A stretch of 64,000 bases of DNA from positions 11,346,501-11,410,500 of the forward strand of contig OU015569.1 in the NCBI GenBank assembly GCA_907165135.1, in the 5' to 3' direction. The notes beneath the pieces are model-generated. The model was not told the DNA's origin. It was given only the letters and a program-made list of their open reading frames with translations, and did not search any database. Both the position numbers and the translations under genes were made by a program. Positions 11,567 through 21,722 of the stretch are shown one piece after another. Within the stretch, counting starts at the first letter, position 1. Each line of letters begins with the position of its first letter. This stretch comes from Oikopleura dioica (lineage: Eukaryota; Chordata; Appendicularia; Copelata; Oikopleuridae).

Positions 11567-12068
11567 GGACCCCCCCGTCATGTTTGACTATTTTCGGGAA
11601 TCGATTCTCTGAGTTCTGAGGATCATTTTTCTCTATTGTCGTAAAATTCTATTTCGACTCTTTGACCCTCAAAATCGACTTTGAAAATCACGATTTTCGG
11701 GCTTTTTTTTAGCTAAATTTGCCCATTTTTCGGCCAATCACCAATCTTCAAACTCTTTTTTCTTAGTGAAACCCTTAAGATATCATCATACACTTGATGC
11801 GGTGCCCTCGACAAGGGTCTCAGCTAAATTTTCAACATAAAAAAATTTTGATCAGTTAAGGTGATCATAATGATATCCATGTTTGAAAAATATTTTTACT
11901 TTAACTTATCGTTGCGACACCCTTAAGAAGCCTATGAGCTTGTTTTCCTTCTGGTGCCCTAGAGCAGCTATCGAGCTACAAAATAATCAAGAAATATTTG
12001 TAAAATCTTAAGGGGATCAACCCGATATCCGTGTTTGAAAAAATCATTATCACATGACGGAGGGGTCC
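11567..12068. mobile_element. TTAA-flanked MITE, copy 1 (piggyBac-type ends)
   Basis: Ends are GGACCCCCCCGTCA and its reverse complement with one mismatch (TGACGGAGGGGTCC). TTAA lies immediately outside on both sides (11563-11566, 12069-12072). The interior is non-coding. A stretch near 11640-11700 (CTCAAAATCGACTTTGAAAA) matches the reverse complement of copy 2 at 23140-23482, so the two belong to one family in opposite orientation. Confidence 0.75.
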
Positions 12069-12072
12069 TTAA

Positions 12073-13490
12073 ATGATCCTACTCTTGGCGCGAGCGTGAA
12101 AGGCTCCATTCGAGACTTAGTGGTCAAGTAACTTTAATTATAACTTTCTATCCGCAAAAACTAAAAGATTAACTAGACTGCTCTAAAGATGGGAGATTGC
12201 AAGACTTCCTCGAGATTGGACGTTTGCAATAAATTCAGTTCAAATAAATTCGTTGGCAAATTTGAAGAAAACCGTCGAATTGTTTCCACCAGAACTAGAA
12301 ATAGCTCTCCTAAGTATACCCTCCTAAGTAAAGTCCCTTTTTTCAGTATACACACCTCCTAAACCCGCCACTTCCCCCGCTCATAGCATCTACCACGGCC
12401 CCGAAAACAACCGGCTCTATAAGAAATAAAAAATTAAAACTCTTTTTGGAAGAATTTCTTGTATATTTCGAGCATGAGGAATTTGAAGAATCGAGGCAAA
12501 GTACTTTTTAAATGATGAGAGCTTGAGGGAGTAGTGTCGTTTAAGTTTTTTTTGTTCCGCCAGCTGCGCTGAGAAATATGAAACATTGACACGTTGAGAT
12601 TCCTTTCCAAAGAGTATAAAAACGGACTAGGAAATCAACAACGATAGAGCATTTCAGTACTTCTAAGAGCAAAACGTATTTTGCAGATATTTTGAATCTA
12701 CTGCAGGATTTTCAGCAAGAGAAATGGATAAAGTGAGACTTTAATCGGAAAATAAAGAGGCCTGCGTAGAAACCTGTCTCAGGGTCCTGAAAATTTGCAA
12801 CAGTGTTTATTATAGACTATGATTCAAAGCTTTTAGGAAGGATTAGTTTTAGTTCTTTAGGGAGTAGATACGACAGTTGTCATTTGTCGACTCTTTTCTG
12901 AGAAATAAGAATTAAAAGGGGCTGCTCGATTTGTCTCAGCGATCATCTGTGTCTTCTGATTTGCGAAGTTGGCTAGATTTTCGGACTTCGGAGGCGCCTA
13001 AATGCCCTCAAGGTACATGATCAACCCCTGTTATCAATAGTCAAAATGATCTCCAGCTTCTGCGGATCATAAAACTGTATTATACTCTCACCCTACTGAG
13101 CTACAAAAAAGGATAATTGTTAGTGATTTCTGCTAGCTACGAAAATTGACAGCGGTTGCCGATTCTTTTGAATATCGCCATAAATAGATAAAACTTAGTT
13201 TTATCAAATTGACTTAGAGAAACCTTTTCGGCCTAGCGCGGACATTTTTTCAGGGCTCGTGCCCACTTTTGTGGACATTTTTACGAAAATTTGGGACAAA
13301 GAATGTCCACAAAAGAGGAAAATAACTGTAATACGGAAATGACTGGCAGTGTCGAGTGAGAAAATAAGTCAAAAGCATTGAGTGCATTGAAATAATTATT
13401 ACTAAGAAATTATTTGAATGCAAAACTCAGATGCTTAAAACAAATTTTCTAGTTTAAAATCGCTAAAAATATTATTTTTGCTAAACTTAC
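12073..13490. other. no recognisable gene
   Basis: Mixed intergenic sequence with short broken frames only. A downstream exon of the minus-strand gene at 13491-13969 is expected here, because that gene ends at a splice donor, but I could not identify it. Confidence 0.45.
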
Positions 13491-13969
13491 GATGATGGTG
13501 CCGATTGCTGAATTTTTATATCCCAGACTCGTTCCCCAATATAAAACTCTGGGATTGCTCCTCTTCGAGGTCGCGCTCGGGGCTCCTTAAAAATTTTAAA
13601 AGTCAAATTATTATTAATAAATAGACTTACTTCTTCTTCTTTTTCTTCCTGGTCATCATCATCATCATCGGAGTTGTCATCGGTCTGGTCTTCGCTTTCA
13701 GAGTCATCTCGGGCCAAGGCGTCGTCTTCTGGTTGAGGGCCAGGATCGTTGCCCGCTCTTGGATTCAGGAATGGTGCCCGTGGTTGTCGCTTTCTCCAGC
13801 GACAAATCGCCAACGAGGTCAACAAGGTGACCAAAAATATCGCGAGGAGAACCAGGAGAAATCGTGAGGAGGGACCAGGAGAAATCGCGGTTGGTTGCTC
13901 TTCGATCCGCAGCTCCGTCTCGAACTCAGCAAAGGGCTCAGCGGGCTCGCCAAATTGGCTTGATATCAT
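13491..13969 (-). CDS. single-pass membrane protein with acidic tail and PRRG/GE-WD motif (partial 3')
   Basis: Starts MISSQFGEPAEPFAEFETE at 13969. About 35 residues precede a transmembrane helix (RFLLVLLAIFLVTLLTSLAI), then RWRKRQPR as a stop-transfer signal, implying the N-terminus is extracytoplasmic. A Pro-rich linker leads to a run of Asp/Glu. Exon 1 ends at 13631 on GTAAGT; exon 2 (13585-13491) reads EPRARPRRGAIPEFYIGERV then WDIKIQQSAPS and ends on another GTAAGT, so at least one further exon must lie below 13491. The exon-2 motif matches exon 3 of the gene at 25917 (RPRRGSRPKFILGEKIWD) in sequence and in phase-0 start, showing the two are paralogues. I recognise no known family and infer no function. 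Confidence 0.65.
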
Positions 13970-13991
13970 CAAGCACAACCATGAAAAGATG

Positions 13992-14430
13992 CTGCTGTAA
14001 ACTGATGCTTCCTGAAATTATTTTTAGTAGTGTAATAAATATCTAACGTTGCTAAATACAAATAATGATTGAAAAATAATAAAATTACTTACAATGGGGT
14101 TGTCCATTTCGTTTAACGTGTTTAAAATATCATTACCCAAAATAAACTCATATTCTAGAGATTTTACCATTTTTATAAAGCTTTATTCGCAAATAAAGTT
14201 ATTTTAGCGAATAAAAGCCTCAGAGCAACTTCAACAAGCGAAGTATCAACTGTCAATTGAGTAAAGTCTTGAGCAAAACGCAAGACCTGCTTGCTGCAAA
14301 ATAGAGCAAACTATCTCAAACTTTCTTCTTTCTAGTTCAATTTTCCTGACGACTGAAATTTGCCTTGTTCATTTATTAGTTCATTTCTAACTTATTCATT
14401 TCTACATTTTCCATTACTGTTTTTCTCGCA
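13992..14430. other. no recognisable gene
   Basis: AT-rich spacer between the divergent membrane-protein gene and the V-ATPase fragment. Pyrimidine-rich sequence ending CTCGCAG at 14425-14431 looks like a splice acceptor in front of the V-ATPase homology. Confidence 0.4.
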
Positions 14431-14435
14431 GCAAA

Positions 14436-14760
14436 ATGATTTCGGAAGAAGCCTTCGAATTCATCAACGTTTTCGATGCTAAAAAGAACGCCATCAATAT
14501 GCAGCAAATTCTTAATCACTACGTGAAAACGCAGCCAAAGCGCTCACGAATTTGATCGGGCAGATTGCACGCGATCAGACTGTGCGATACTTGTTGACCA
14601 TGGTTGATGATATTCTTACGATAAACAAGGAGAACATCATGATCTTCCACGAGTATGCTGTTACTCTTGGACAGCAAGCTTGGACTCCCTTCGTTACGCT
14701 TTTGTCAAGACCGGAGAAGTTTATTTGTAATCAAGCCGCTAGGAAGAAATCAAGGAAGAA
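14436..14760 (+). pseudogene. ATP6V1H-like: V-ATPase subunit H N-terminal fragment, frameshifted
   Basis: The first exon-like frame reads MISEEAFEFINVFDAKKN and continues to NHYVKT; then the frame shifts and homology resumes as ENAAKALTNLIGQIARDQTV and RYLLTMVDDILT, followed by YAVTLGQQAWTPFVTLLSRP and ICNQAAR. This matches the early part of V-ATPase subunit H (motifs around KEQTVQYILTMVDD, WPYFLPML and HMAAR), the cytosolic V1 subunit that couples and silences the pump. The family is about 480 residues; only about 110 are here. The frame break at 14532-14540 and loss after QAAR indicate a decayed partial copy. A following frame (14798-14905, SLSEARIRNEQIDEVKKTVL) has no V-ATPase similarity. 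Confidence 0.65.
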
Positions 14761-15303
14761 TATTTTGAGCTTTTATTTAAAAGCCAAAATTCAATAGTCC
14801 CTGAGTGAAGCTAGAATCAGAAACGAGCAAATTGATGAAGTAAAGAAAACTGTTCTAGTCGAGCTTAACGACAAGAACTCTGACTCTTCCTCCACAAAAA
14901 ATTGAAGTTGATTAGTATGTCGTTGTTTGCACTGAGCAATCGTAGATCGGAGCAAATATAAGTTCCGATTGTCCCCGTTTTCATGTCTCATAAAGAGAAA
15001 TGTCGCAGGTAGTGAACTTTAAAAACTTATTAAAAAGGCAATCTGTTAATTTCAATTTTTCTAACATCGCTACAATTGATTGATAAAAAACAATATTTCA
15101 TGTGAGAAAAATTTTTCGGATTTCAATAAATGGTTTTATTTTCAAGCTGTTTCCTGCTTGAGCGAGCTTCCTTTTCATAATACTCCTTTTTTATTTTTAA
15201 GAAAATTTGTAATATAAATTCAAGAAAAAATATGCGTTTTACGCTTAGATCTTCAGTAAAAACAAAACCAAGAGCATCAGATAAAATATAATTCTTTTAT
15301 TCA

Positions 15304-17136
15304 GGGAAGTTATACACCAGCGCAGATTCAAGAAAATTCCGAGAATGGAGCTTCAGAAACCAAGGAAGAAAATAGAAATTCGTCGAAGAAAAAAATAATC
15401 AGGAAGTGGTCTGTTCGCCATGTTTTGTAGTTCGCGAAGGTCGTAGTCGACAAATACAGCGTCCTTTGTACTCTGGACTCGTCCGAGCTGCTCTACGCGC
15501 GTTGCCAAAAATTTCCTATTTTTGCTTATTTAGTATTTATTTGCTCGCTAACCATATTTCAAAGAATCGCTGTCCTAGTCGGCTGTATCCTTGTTGGCGG
15601 AGGAGTTATCTTCTACTTTCTCAACGATGCGCGTCAGCCAATTGATCAGGGAGGAGTTGAGCCGCCGCCTGAAGAAAAGTTGAAATCAACGAAGACTTCC
15701 ATTGATGTTCCCGTCCAGCCGATTTGCAGCAGAGGCGAAGTGCTTGAGCTATGGTTAACGAATGAAACAATGTCGAATATCTTGAATTTTAGCGTTCAAA
15801 ATATCAAAATTTTCTAATTCCAAAGGACTTAGATAATGGTCTAATTATAACCTACCGTCAAAATTAAGGGTGTCACTGCGTTAATTCTGAGAAAAAAAGA
15901 TAATCGAAAAGTGTGAATGTATTTAACCAAATCAAGAGTGGACAGTGCGTATCAGCCTGCGGAGATAAATGCTTAGCAGTCGATTGCTACGTCAGTGGAA
16001 ACGGCTTGGCCATGTGCAAACACATTATCGAAAGTGGAACCAATCCACCAAAGACCTTTACGGATAAAGAATGCGACTTGGAAGGGTATGAATTGCGAAA
16101 TGGAGTTTGCAGCCCGACATGTCCGCTTGAATGCGATGGCAGCGCTTTTTGCAAATTCGACTTTCTTGGGCGACCAGTTTGCACCTGCAAGGTAGGATCA
16201 AGATTTTGGCGACTTATGTTTGGAGAAAGTTTATCTTAAAGTTGAATTAGGAAGGATACAAAATGAACGGCGGCAATTGCGAATTATTTTGCGGATTAAA
16301 CTGCGCTGAAAATGAAAAATGCGGTTATGACTGGATGGGAAAAGAGACTTGCCGACCTGTTCTTCCAGCAACAACAGAAATAACAACGACAACGGAGAAG
16401 AAATGCCAGCCAGGATATAAACTTGCTGATTCGGGCGAATGCGAATTATTCTGTGGCCTAAGCTGCGCTGATGATGAAAAATGCGCTTACGATTGGATGG
16501 GAAAAGAAACCTGCCGACCTGTTCTTCCAGCAACTGCAAAAACACCAACCACAGCGGAGAAAAAATGCCCGGCAAGATACAGACTCGCTGAATCGGGCGA
16601 GTGCGAGTTATTCTGCGGATTGATCTGCGCCGACGATGAAAAATGCGCGTACGACTGGATGGGCAAGGAAATTTGCAAAAAGGTGGAAGCGAAACCGACC
16701 TCGTACGTCCCAAGGTGCGATCTCGATTGCGGCGGCGCACTTGGTCGCTGCGTTTTTGACATGTTCGGAAAGCCGACCTGCAAGTGTAGTGAAGGCGCCG
16801 AGTACCAAAAAGATATCCAAACGTGCATCATGTAAGATTATTTCAAACTCATCAAAAATTTGATTATTTTAGCCCTGCACCCTGCTCAAAAGAATGCGAA
16901 GAAAATGAAGAATGCCAGTTTGATCTTGTTGGTCAGCAACAATGCGTTTGCAAGGGACGGCTATTGAAGAGCTACTTTTTTAGTCTTACAAAAAACATGG
17001 GCAATTTTCATAGCCGTATAAGTCTGGCTACAAAATAATCGACGACAAATGCGAGCTTTTCTGCGGCCGTGAATGCGCGGAAGGAGAGAGGTGTACTTAC
17101 GATTGGATGGGAAAGGAAATTTGTTCCAAAAAATAA
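15304..17136 (+). CDS. membrane-anchored cysteine-rich repeat protein
   Basis: An N-terminal hydrophilic segment (about PAQIQENSENGASETKEENR then KKKIIRK) precedes a transmembrane helix (IAVLVGCILVGGGVIFYFLND, 15571-15630), suggesting a type II membrane protein with an extracellular C-terminus. The ectodomain has Cys-rich modules on exons at about 15945-16191, 16252-16832, 16873-16954 and 17023-17136. The module CELFCGxxCAxxEKCxYDWM-GKE-C occurs four times; the first three are separated by Thr/Pro linkers (RPVLPAT). Related modules have CDFDCGG- or CSKECEENEECQFD-type cores. The fold resembles EGF-like or short disulphide knots but fits no family I know. Intron 16955-17022 has GG-AG boundaries and is needed to keep the repeat in frame. 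AATAAA follows near 17206. The 5' exons and start are uncertain. Confidence 0.65.
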
Positions 17137-17544
17137 GATGCCAAGACCGCTATTTTCTTCAATCAATTACCGTTAACTTCCTAAATTTCATTAAAAATGT
17201 TATGTCAATAAAATACAATTATCTTCGTCTGATCTTTTTCTGATGAGAATTCCTGCCAACTCTTGAGTGACTTCGTTTTATTGATACAATGTGTTTTTGG
17301 AAGAAAGTGTGCTATCAGTTTGCTCAAGAAGCGAAACACAGTGCGAAGAACCAAGATCGATAGTGTGAAACAACTTGTTCAGCTCGAGTTAATTTGACAA
17401 AACAACAATCACAATTTCGCGGCTAATGATTCCAACTAACATCGACAAAGCGGAAACAGTCCTGACAGCTCCTTGCAAGTGTCAAAGATTTGGTTTCATA
17501 AAATACAAAAAGTGCCTCCACGATTCTCCACCAGAGTTGCAAAT
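17137..17544. other. 3' flank, no recognisable gene
   Basis: Contains the putative polyadenylation signal near 17206, then unremarkable sequence up to the GCTCA satellite. Confidence 0.5.
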
Positions 17545-17968
17545 TTGCTAAGCTGAGTGAGCTGAGCTGGCTGAGTGAGCTCAGCTCAGCTCAGTGATTT
17601 TGGAAAATGATCTGATCTGCTCAACTCAGCTCAGCTCAGAAAATTTTCACTCAGCTCAGCTCAGCTCAGCTCAATTATTTTCGAACATGATCTGTTCTGC
17701 TCAGCTCAGACAATTATCACTAAGCTCAGCTCAGCTCAATGATTCGAATACAATTTTACTACCAAAAAACAGTAAAAACCAGCTCAGCTCAGCTCTAATT
17801 AGGGTCCGCTCAGCTCAGCTCAGCTCAACTCTCTTAAACAAAAGGTCTGCTCAGCTCAGCTCCGCTCAATGACCTCTGAAAATGTCCAGCTCAGCTCAGT
17901 AACCTCCGAAATAGGCCAGCTCAGCTCAGAGAAATTTTTACTCAGTTCAGCTCAGCTCAGCTCAGAAA
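17545..17968. repeat. GCTCA pentamer satellite
   Basis: About 420 bp dominated by tandem (CTCAG)n / (AGCTC)n pentamers in runs of 2-5, interrupted by spacers such as TGATTTTGGAAAATGATCTG. The first 40 bp carry the pentamer as GCTGA, then orientation flips to GCTCA near 17578, forming a palindrome. The spacers themselves recur loosely (for example AATGATCTG, TTTCGAACATGATCTG), implying higher-order units of about 60-70 bp. The open frames here are only repeat translation. Confidence 0.85.
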
Positions 17969-18487
17969 AATTAATCAAAATTTGCAACTCTGTTCTCCAC
18001 TACTTTTACTTTCAAGGATTTTCCAGTCGTTTGAAGCTTACTTCCGCTAAGTCCAAGGGCAAAAACTTTCATGCGGTCGAACGGGCCGTCTCGAATTTAT
18101 TTTCTGGGGTACGGTTTTGCTTGGAACTCGAGGAGCAGGGCTTATCCATAAAAATTAATCCGCGTAATTTGGGCGTTGAATTGCTGAAACTCGAGCCCGG
18201 CGGTGCATCCAGTTGGGCCTAGTTCATCCTGATCAAGCGATTTGGGCAAGAGTCTTCACAGGAAGCACCAAGGCGAATTTCATGCTCCGGGACTAAAGGT
18301 ATTAAATGCTCCGCCGCCTCCAAACGTGTCCTTCAAATATTCTTCTTTGATCAAAGCTCAACTTTATTTTTCACCGAATTATAATTGTTATCGTCGAACT
18401 TGATGTCGAAACCAAATACTGTCAATATATTATGATCCTATTGAAAATCCTCGACCGAAAACTGGGCTATTTACAGGACAATCTTAA
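17969..18487. other. no recognisable gene
   Basis: Short open frames without motif support; possible decayed coding sequence around 18010-18220, but no family is recognised. Confidence 0.4.
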
Positions 18488-18802
18488 GGAGGGGGTCGAC
18501 GAGAATCGGGATTTCCGTGACCAAAAATGCGGGAAAACCTGATAAGATAGGCAAAATCTGATTTTACTGGTGGATAGAAAAGGCTTGTAAAAATCAGGCG
18601 GCGAAAACTAGAAAAAATTTTGGCGTGAAAAAATCGGTCAAAAATCCCGTCAAAGAAGGGCCATTTTCGCGAAAATGCACCAAAAATGGTCAATTTTTAC
18701 AATTCTGTTCATTATGTAGATTCCAAAAATATAAGATTCATATCCTGACTATGTGTATTAGCGAAATAATGATCACCCCTGAAAAATTCTCGTCGACCCC
18801 CC
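18488..18802. mobile_element. TTAA-flanked MITE, second family
   Basis: Inverted ends GGAGGGGGTCGACGAGAAT and (reverse complement of the right end) GGGGGGTCGACGAGAAT, with TTAA directly outside at 18484-18487 and 18803-18806. About 315 bp, non-coding. The ends differ from the GGACCCC family but share the G/C run beside TTAA. Confidence 0.7.
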
Positions 18803-18806
18803 TTAA

Positions 18807-19487
18807 GAGAAATCTATGTTACAGTATCGGAGAACAACATAATTTCGAAATAGAATACGCTCTTCAAACTCCTGCCGCGCGATAATATGTCACCCCAGAA
18901 AGTAATTTATCAGCTGTAGTAATCAAAGCCTCGCAAGGATGTTCGACAGTGCTTCGGCTCCAAACAGAAGTAGCGGAAGCTCAACGCAAGATTACGTAGA
19001 GTTGCCGTTTTTTGAAAAAGCGAGAGAGAGAGAAAGAGATTTGGATTATCGTGTCTCATTACGCCAAAAATTGCCACCGACGGAGGGATTTTTTACACCC
19101 TTTTTTCTCGTCTAATTAATTACCTAGCAAACTCGTGAACAAAACGAGTCGTTACGTAGAGAACGGTCACGGGATAACGCCGCCAATTCTACTTTACTTC
19201 GCTCAAGGTGTTGGTGTCGGTCGTCAAGGTAATCGAACTGTCAAAAAAAAAATCTTGAAAAGGGGAAAACGCCACTCATGTTTTGGGATTGGCCCAGTTG
19301 CATTGAAACCGCCCTGCATTGTCTACTCATTTTCTTTTTCGGAAAGAAGCGCGAGCTTGATACGGAGCTGACACACGGACAATACAACAACAAGATTAGC
19401 GAGGCATTATGGTCTTTCTATCCTATTAGATCTTTCTTGAGGATTTATTGAAGCTGGGCACGGAATTCAGCAGATTTTACTTTCACC
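18807..19487. other. no recognisable gene
   Basis: Intergenic; a GAGAGAGAGAAAGAGA tract near 19022-19039. No supported coding sequence. Confidence 0.45.
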
Positions 19488-19495
19488 ATTTACAA

Positions 19496-19733
19496 CTGGG
19501 CTCGGCAACCTGTGGAGAAAACCTGAGTCAGGGTCTGAAAGATCTATAATGAAAAGCCGCGTAGCGGCTTTTAAAACGAAGCCGCAAAGCGGCTTCGCCA
19601 GAATTTGTCAACTTTTGAAATAATGAGTTGGTGAAGCCGCTTTGCGGCTTCGTTTTAAAAGCCGCTACGCGGCTTTTCATTATAGATCTTCCAGACCCTG
19701 ACTCAGGTTTTCTCCACAGGTTGCCGAGCCCAG
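19496..19733. mobile_element. hairpin MITE copy 1 (8-bp target duplication, hAT-like)
   Basis: An almost complete inverted repeat: each arm of about 105 bp begins CTGGGCTCGGCAACCTGTGG and includes AACCTGAGTCAGGGTCTG plus nested palindromes AAAAGCCGCGTAGCGGCTTTT and GAAGCCGCAAAGCGGCTTC. Flanks are ATTTACAA (19488-19495) and ATTTACTA (19734-19741), an 8-bp target duplication with one mismatch, typical of hAT transposons. Confidence 0.8.
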
Positions 19734-19741
19734 ATTTACTA

Positions 19742-20472
19742 ATCACGCTTGAATAAAGAGATATGTATCCGATCGCCTTCGCTTTCTTTTCGTTTCTTTT
19801 TTGGCAAAGGAACCAAACACGGAATTAGTATCTCCGAGGCATTCGGCGTCACGCACGTCTGCGGGGCCGTGGCCAACGTCGCCGAGGAAAAACGCCGCCG
19901 CTTTCCAAAAATGGAAACGCCGCGTCAGATGGAAACAATCCAAGAAAGAGAGAACTCAATTTCATGAGTGGACAAATGATAACTCCTCTGGAATCTCTTC
20001 TTTTCTCGTGTGGAATAATAAATAGCTCTGGTCTTGAGTTTGTGCCCAAAAATAGTCTTTTGGAGAAAAAGTCTCAAGATCGTAAACTTATCTACTGCCT
20101 TTTTTACGTTCTTTGTTTTATGGACGAGTTACAGTAGATGCAAGTTCCGATATTATCGTCTGTGGGAGCCATGGGCGCGCGTTTGAAGTTGAAGAGTCTT
20201 AGCATTGAAGTAGCGAACTTTTGCTAATTGGGCGTAACACGCGATGAAAAAACAAAAATGAAATTCTCGAACAAGGCCAAGCCGATCTCAGGATGCAGCG
20301 ATTTGTTGACGCGAATCGTTTTAGGCAGAACATTGCTCTCTTCACACATCTGTGGCCGACATCCAGAATTAATCTCGCCGCTCATGTGAAAAAGTGGCTT
20401 ATTCATGGGAACCATGTAGCGTAATTACTGTCTCTAGACAGCTTAGTTTCTTCAGTGTGAAAATTTGGTACA
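19742..20472. other. spacer between two MITE copies; possible minus-strand exon 20224-20415
   Basis: Mostly unassigned. A 63-residue minus-strand frame (MVPMNKPLFHMSGEINSGCR onward) has protein-like composition but no splice partners or family match, so it is not called as a gene. Confidence 0.3.
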
Positions 20473-20480
20473 GTGGCGAC

Positions 20481-20723
20481 CTGGGCTCGGCAATCTGTGT
20501 AGAAAACCTGAGTCAGGGTCTGAAAAGGCTGAAATGAAAAGCCGCGAAGCGGCTTTTTTTAAACGAAGCCGCGAAGCGGCTTCGCTAATATTCTCATTAC
20601 AATCTATGAGAAATTCTGGGGAAATAGCTTCGCGGCTTCGTTTTTGAAAAAGCCGCTTCGCGGCTTTTCATTTCAGCCTATCCAGACCCTGACTCAGGTT
20701 TTCTACACAGGTTGCCGACCCAG
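20481..20723. mobile_element. hairpin MITE copy 2 with perfect 8-bp target duplication
   Basis: Same family as 19496-19733, ending CTGGGCTCGGCAATCTGTG and CACAGGTTGCCGACCCAG. GTGGCGAC is duplicated exactly at 20473-20480 and 20724-20731. Arms include AACCTGAGTCAGGGTCTG and repeated AAGCCGCGAAGCGGCTT palindromes. Non-coding; must be moved by a transposase from elsewhere. Confidence 0.85.
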
Positions 20724-20863
20724 GTGGCGACAGTTCAGACCGATTTTTTTTTTTTGATAAAAAGTAAAAATAAATTTTTTAGTTGAGCTTAGTTTTGAGC
20801 AAGAAGAGTAAGTTCAGCTCATACAAAATCCTATGGATAAAGACTAGGATAGGTAGCTAGGAT

Positions 20864-20909
20864 CTGGGCTCGGCCTGACTCAGGTTTTCCACACAGGATG
20901 GCGAGCCCT
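20864..20909. mobile_element. internally deleted remnant of the hairpin MITE
   Basis: CTGGGCTCGG is followed directly by CCTGACTCAGGTTTTCCACA and CAGGATGGCGAGCCC: the two terminal segments of the family joined with the central palindromes lost. Confidence 0.7.
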
Positions 20910-20931
20910 ACTCCTTGCAAATTATCTCCTC

Positions 20932-21722
20932 TTTCTTGATGTTCAAATTTAAGACACGAGCCAGCAAAGGAAGAGTACTTTATAAAGCCATGTCAAAAGT
21001 AAAGAAGTAAAAGGTACTACAAGTGTGGCCAAGTATCGTATGCTTGCAAGTGGCGTCTGGCGGCTTAATTGCACCGATGATCGATCTTTGCTGAACATTC
21101 ATCACAGATGAAATACGATCCAACTCAAGAGCCCTAACGAGCATCCGCTGCGCTGCTTATCATCCTAGAGAGAAAGCGCGATTCAAAAAATTCAAAATCT
21201 TTCAATCTCGGAAACTAAACTCGGAACAAATTCAAAATCACTTTATTAACCTTCGCGCTCAAGAAATTCCTTCCTCTGATCGAAAATTCAAAATTCAAGA
21301 AAATCTTTATCAATTTTCCACAAAATTCAAGCCCAGTATATATTAGTAATAAGATTTCTGATTGTTAAAAAATCTTTATTTCACTTTTTCTTTCATTTTT
21401 TTTGACATAAATTAATTTAAAAATTCTTAATGAATAAGTTCGATAATTTTATTCATCTTTTGTCAAGGTAAAGTTTTAGGTTTTGACAACTTTCTTATAC
21501 AGTAAACGGAAGAGAGCTTATAAGTTTGATTACTGTAATTGATAAGGGAAAATTACGACGGTGGAATAGGCTGGAGCGGGTGAGCGGACGCAGCGCCACC
21601 TAGCCTGTTGGGGGCGCCGGCGCGACGAAAGAGCAGCTGCACAAAGCCTAATTGGTCACAATTGAAACAAAATATACCAAGAGATCACCTTCAATAGGAA
21701 CTTAATATCTGATTAGTGAAAA
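20932..21722. promoter_or_regulatory. upstream region of SIX1/2
   Basis: No gene seen. A GC-rich block at 21580-21650 (GGGGGCGCCGGCGCGACG) with a CAGCTG E-box lies just before the SIX1/2 start. The promoter role is inferred from position only. Confidence 0.3.

Noticed and set aside
17594..18222. Ser/Ala/Gln/Leu-rich frames over the GCTCA array
   Set aside because: Translation of a pentamer satellite; no start context, splice site or similarity.
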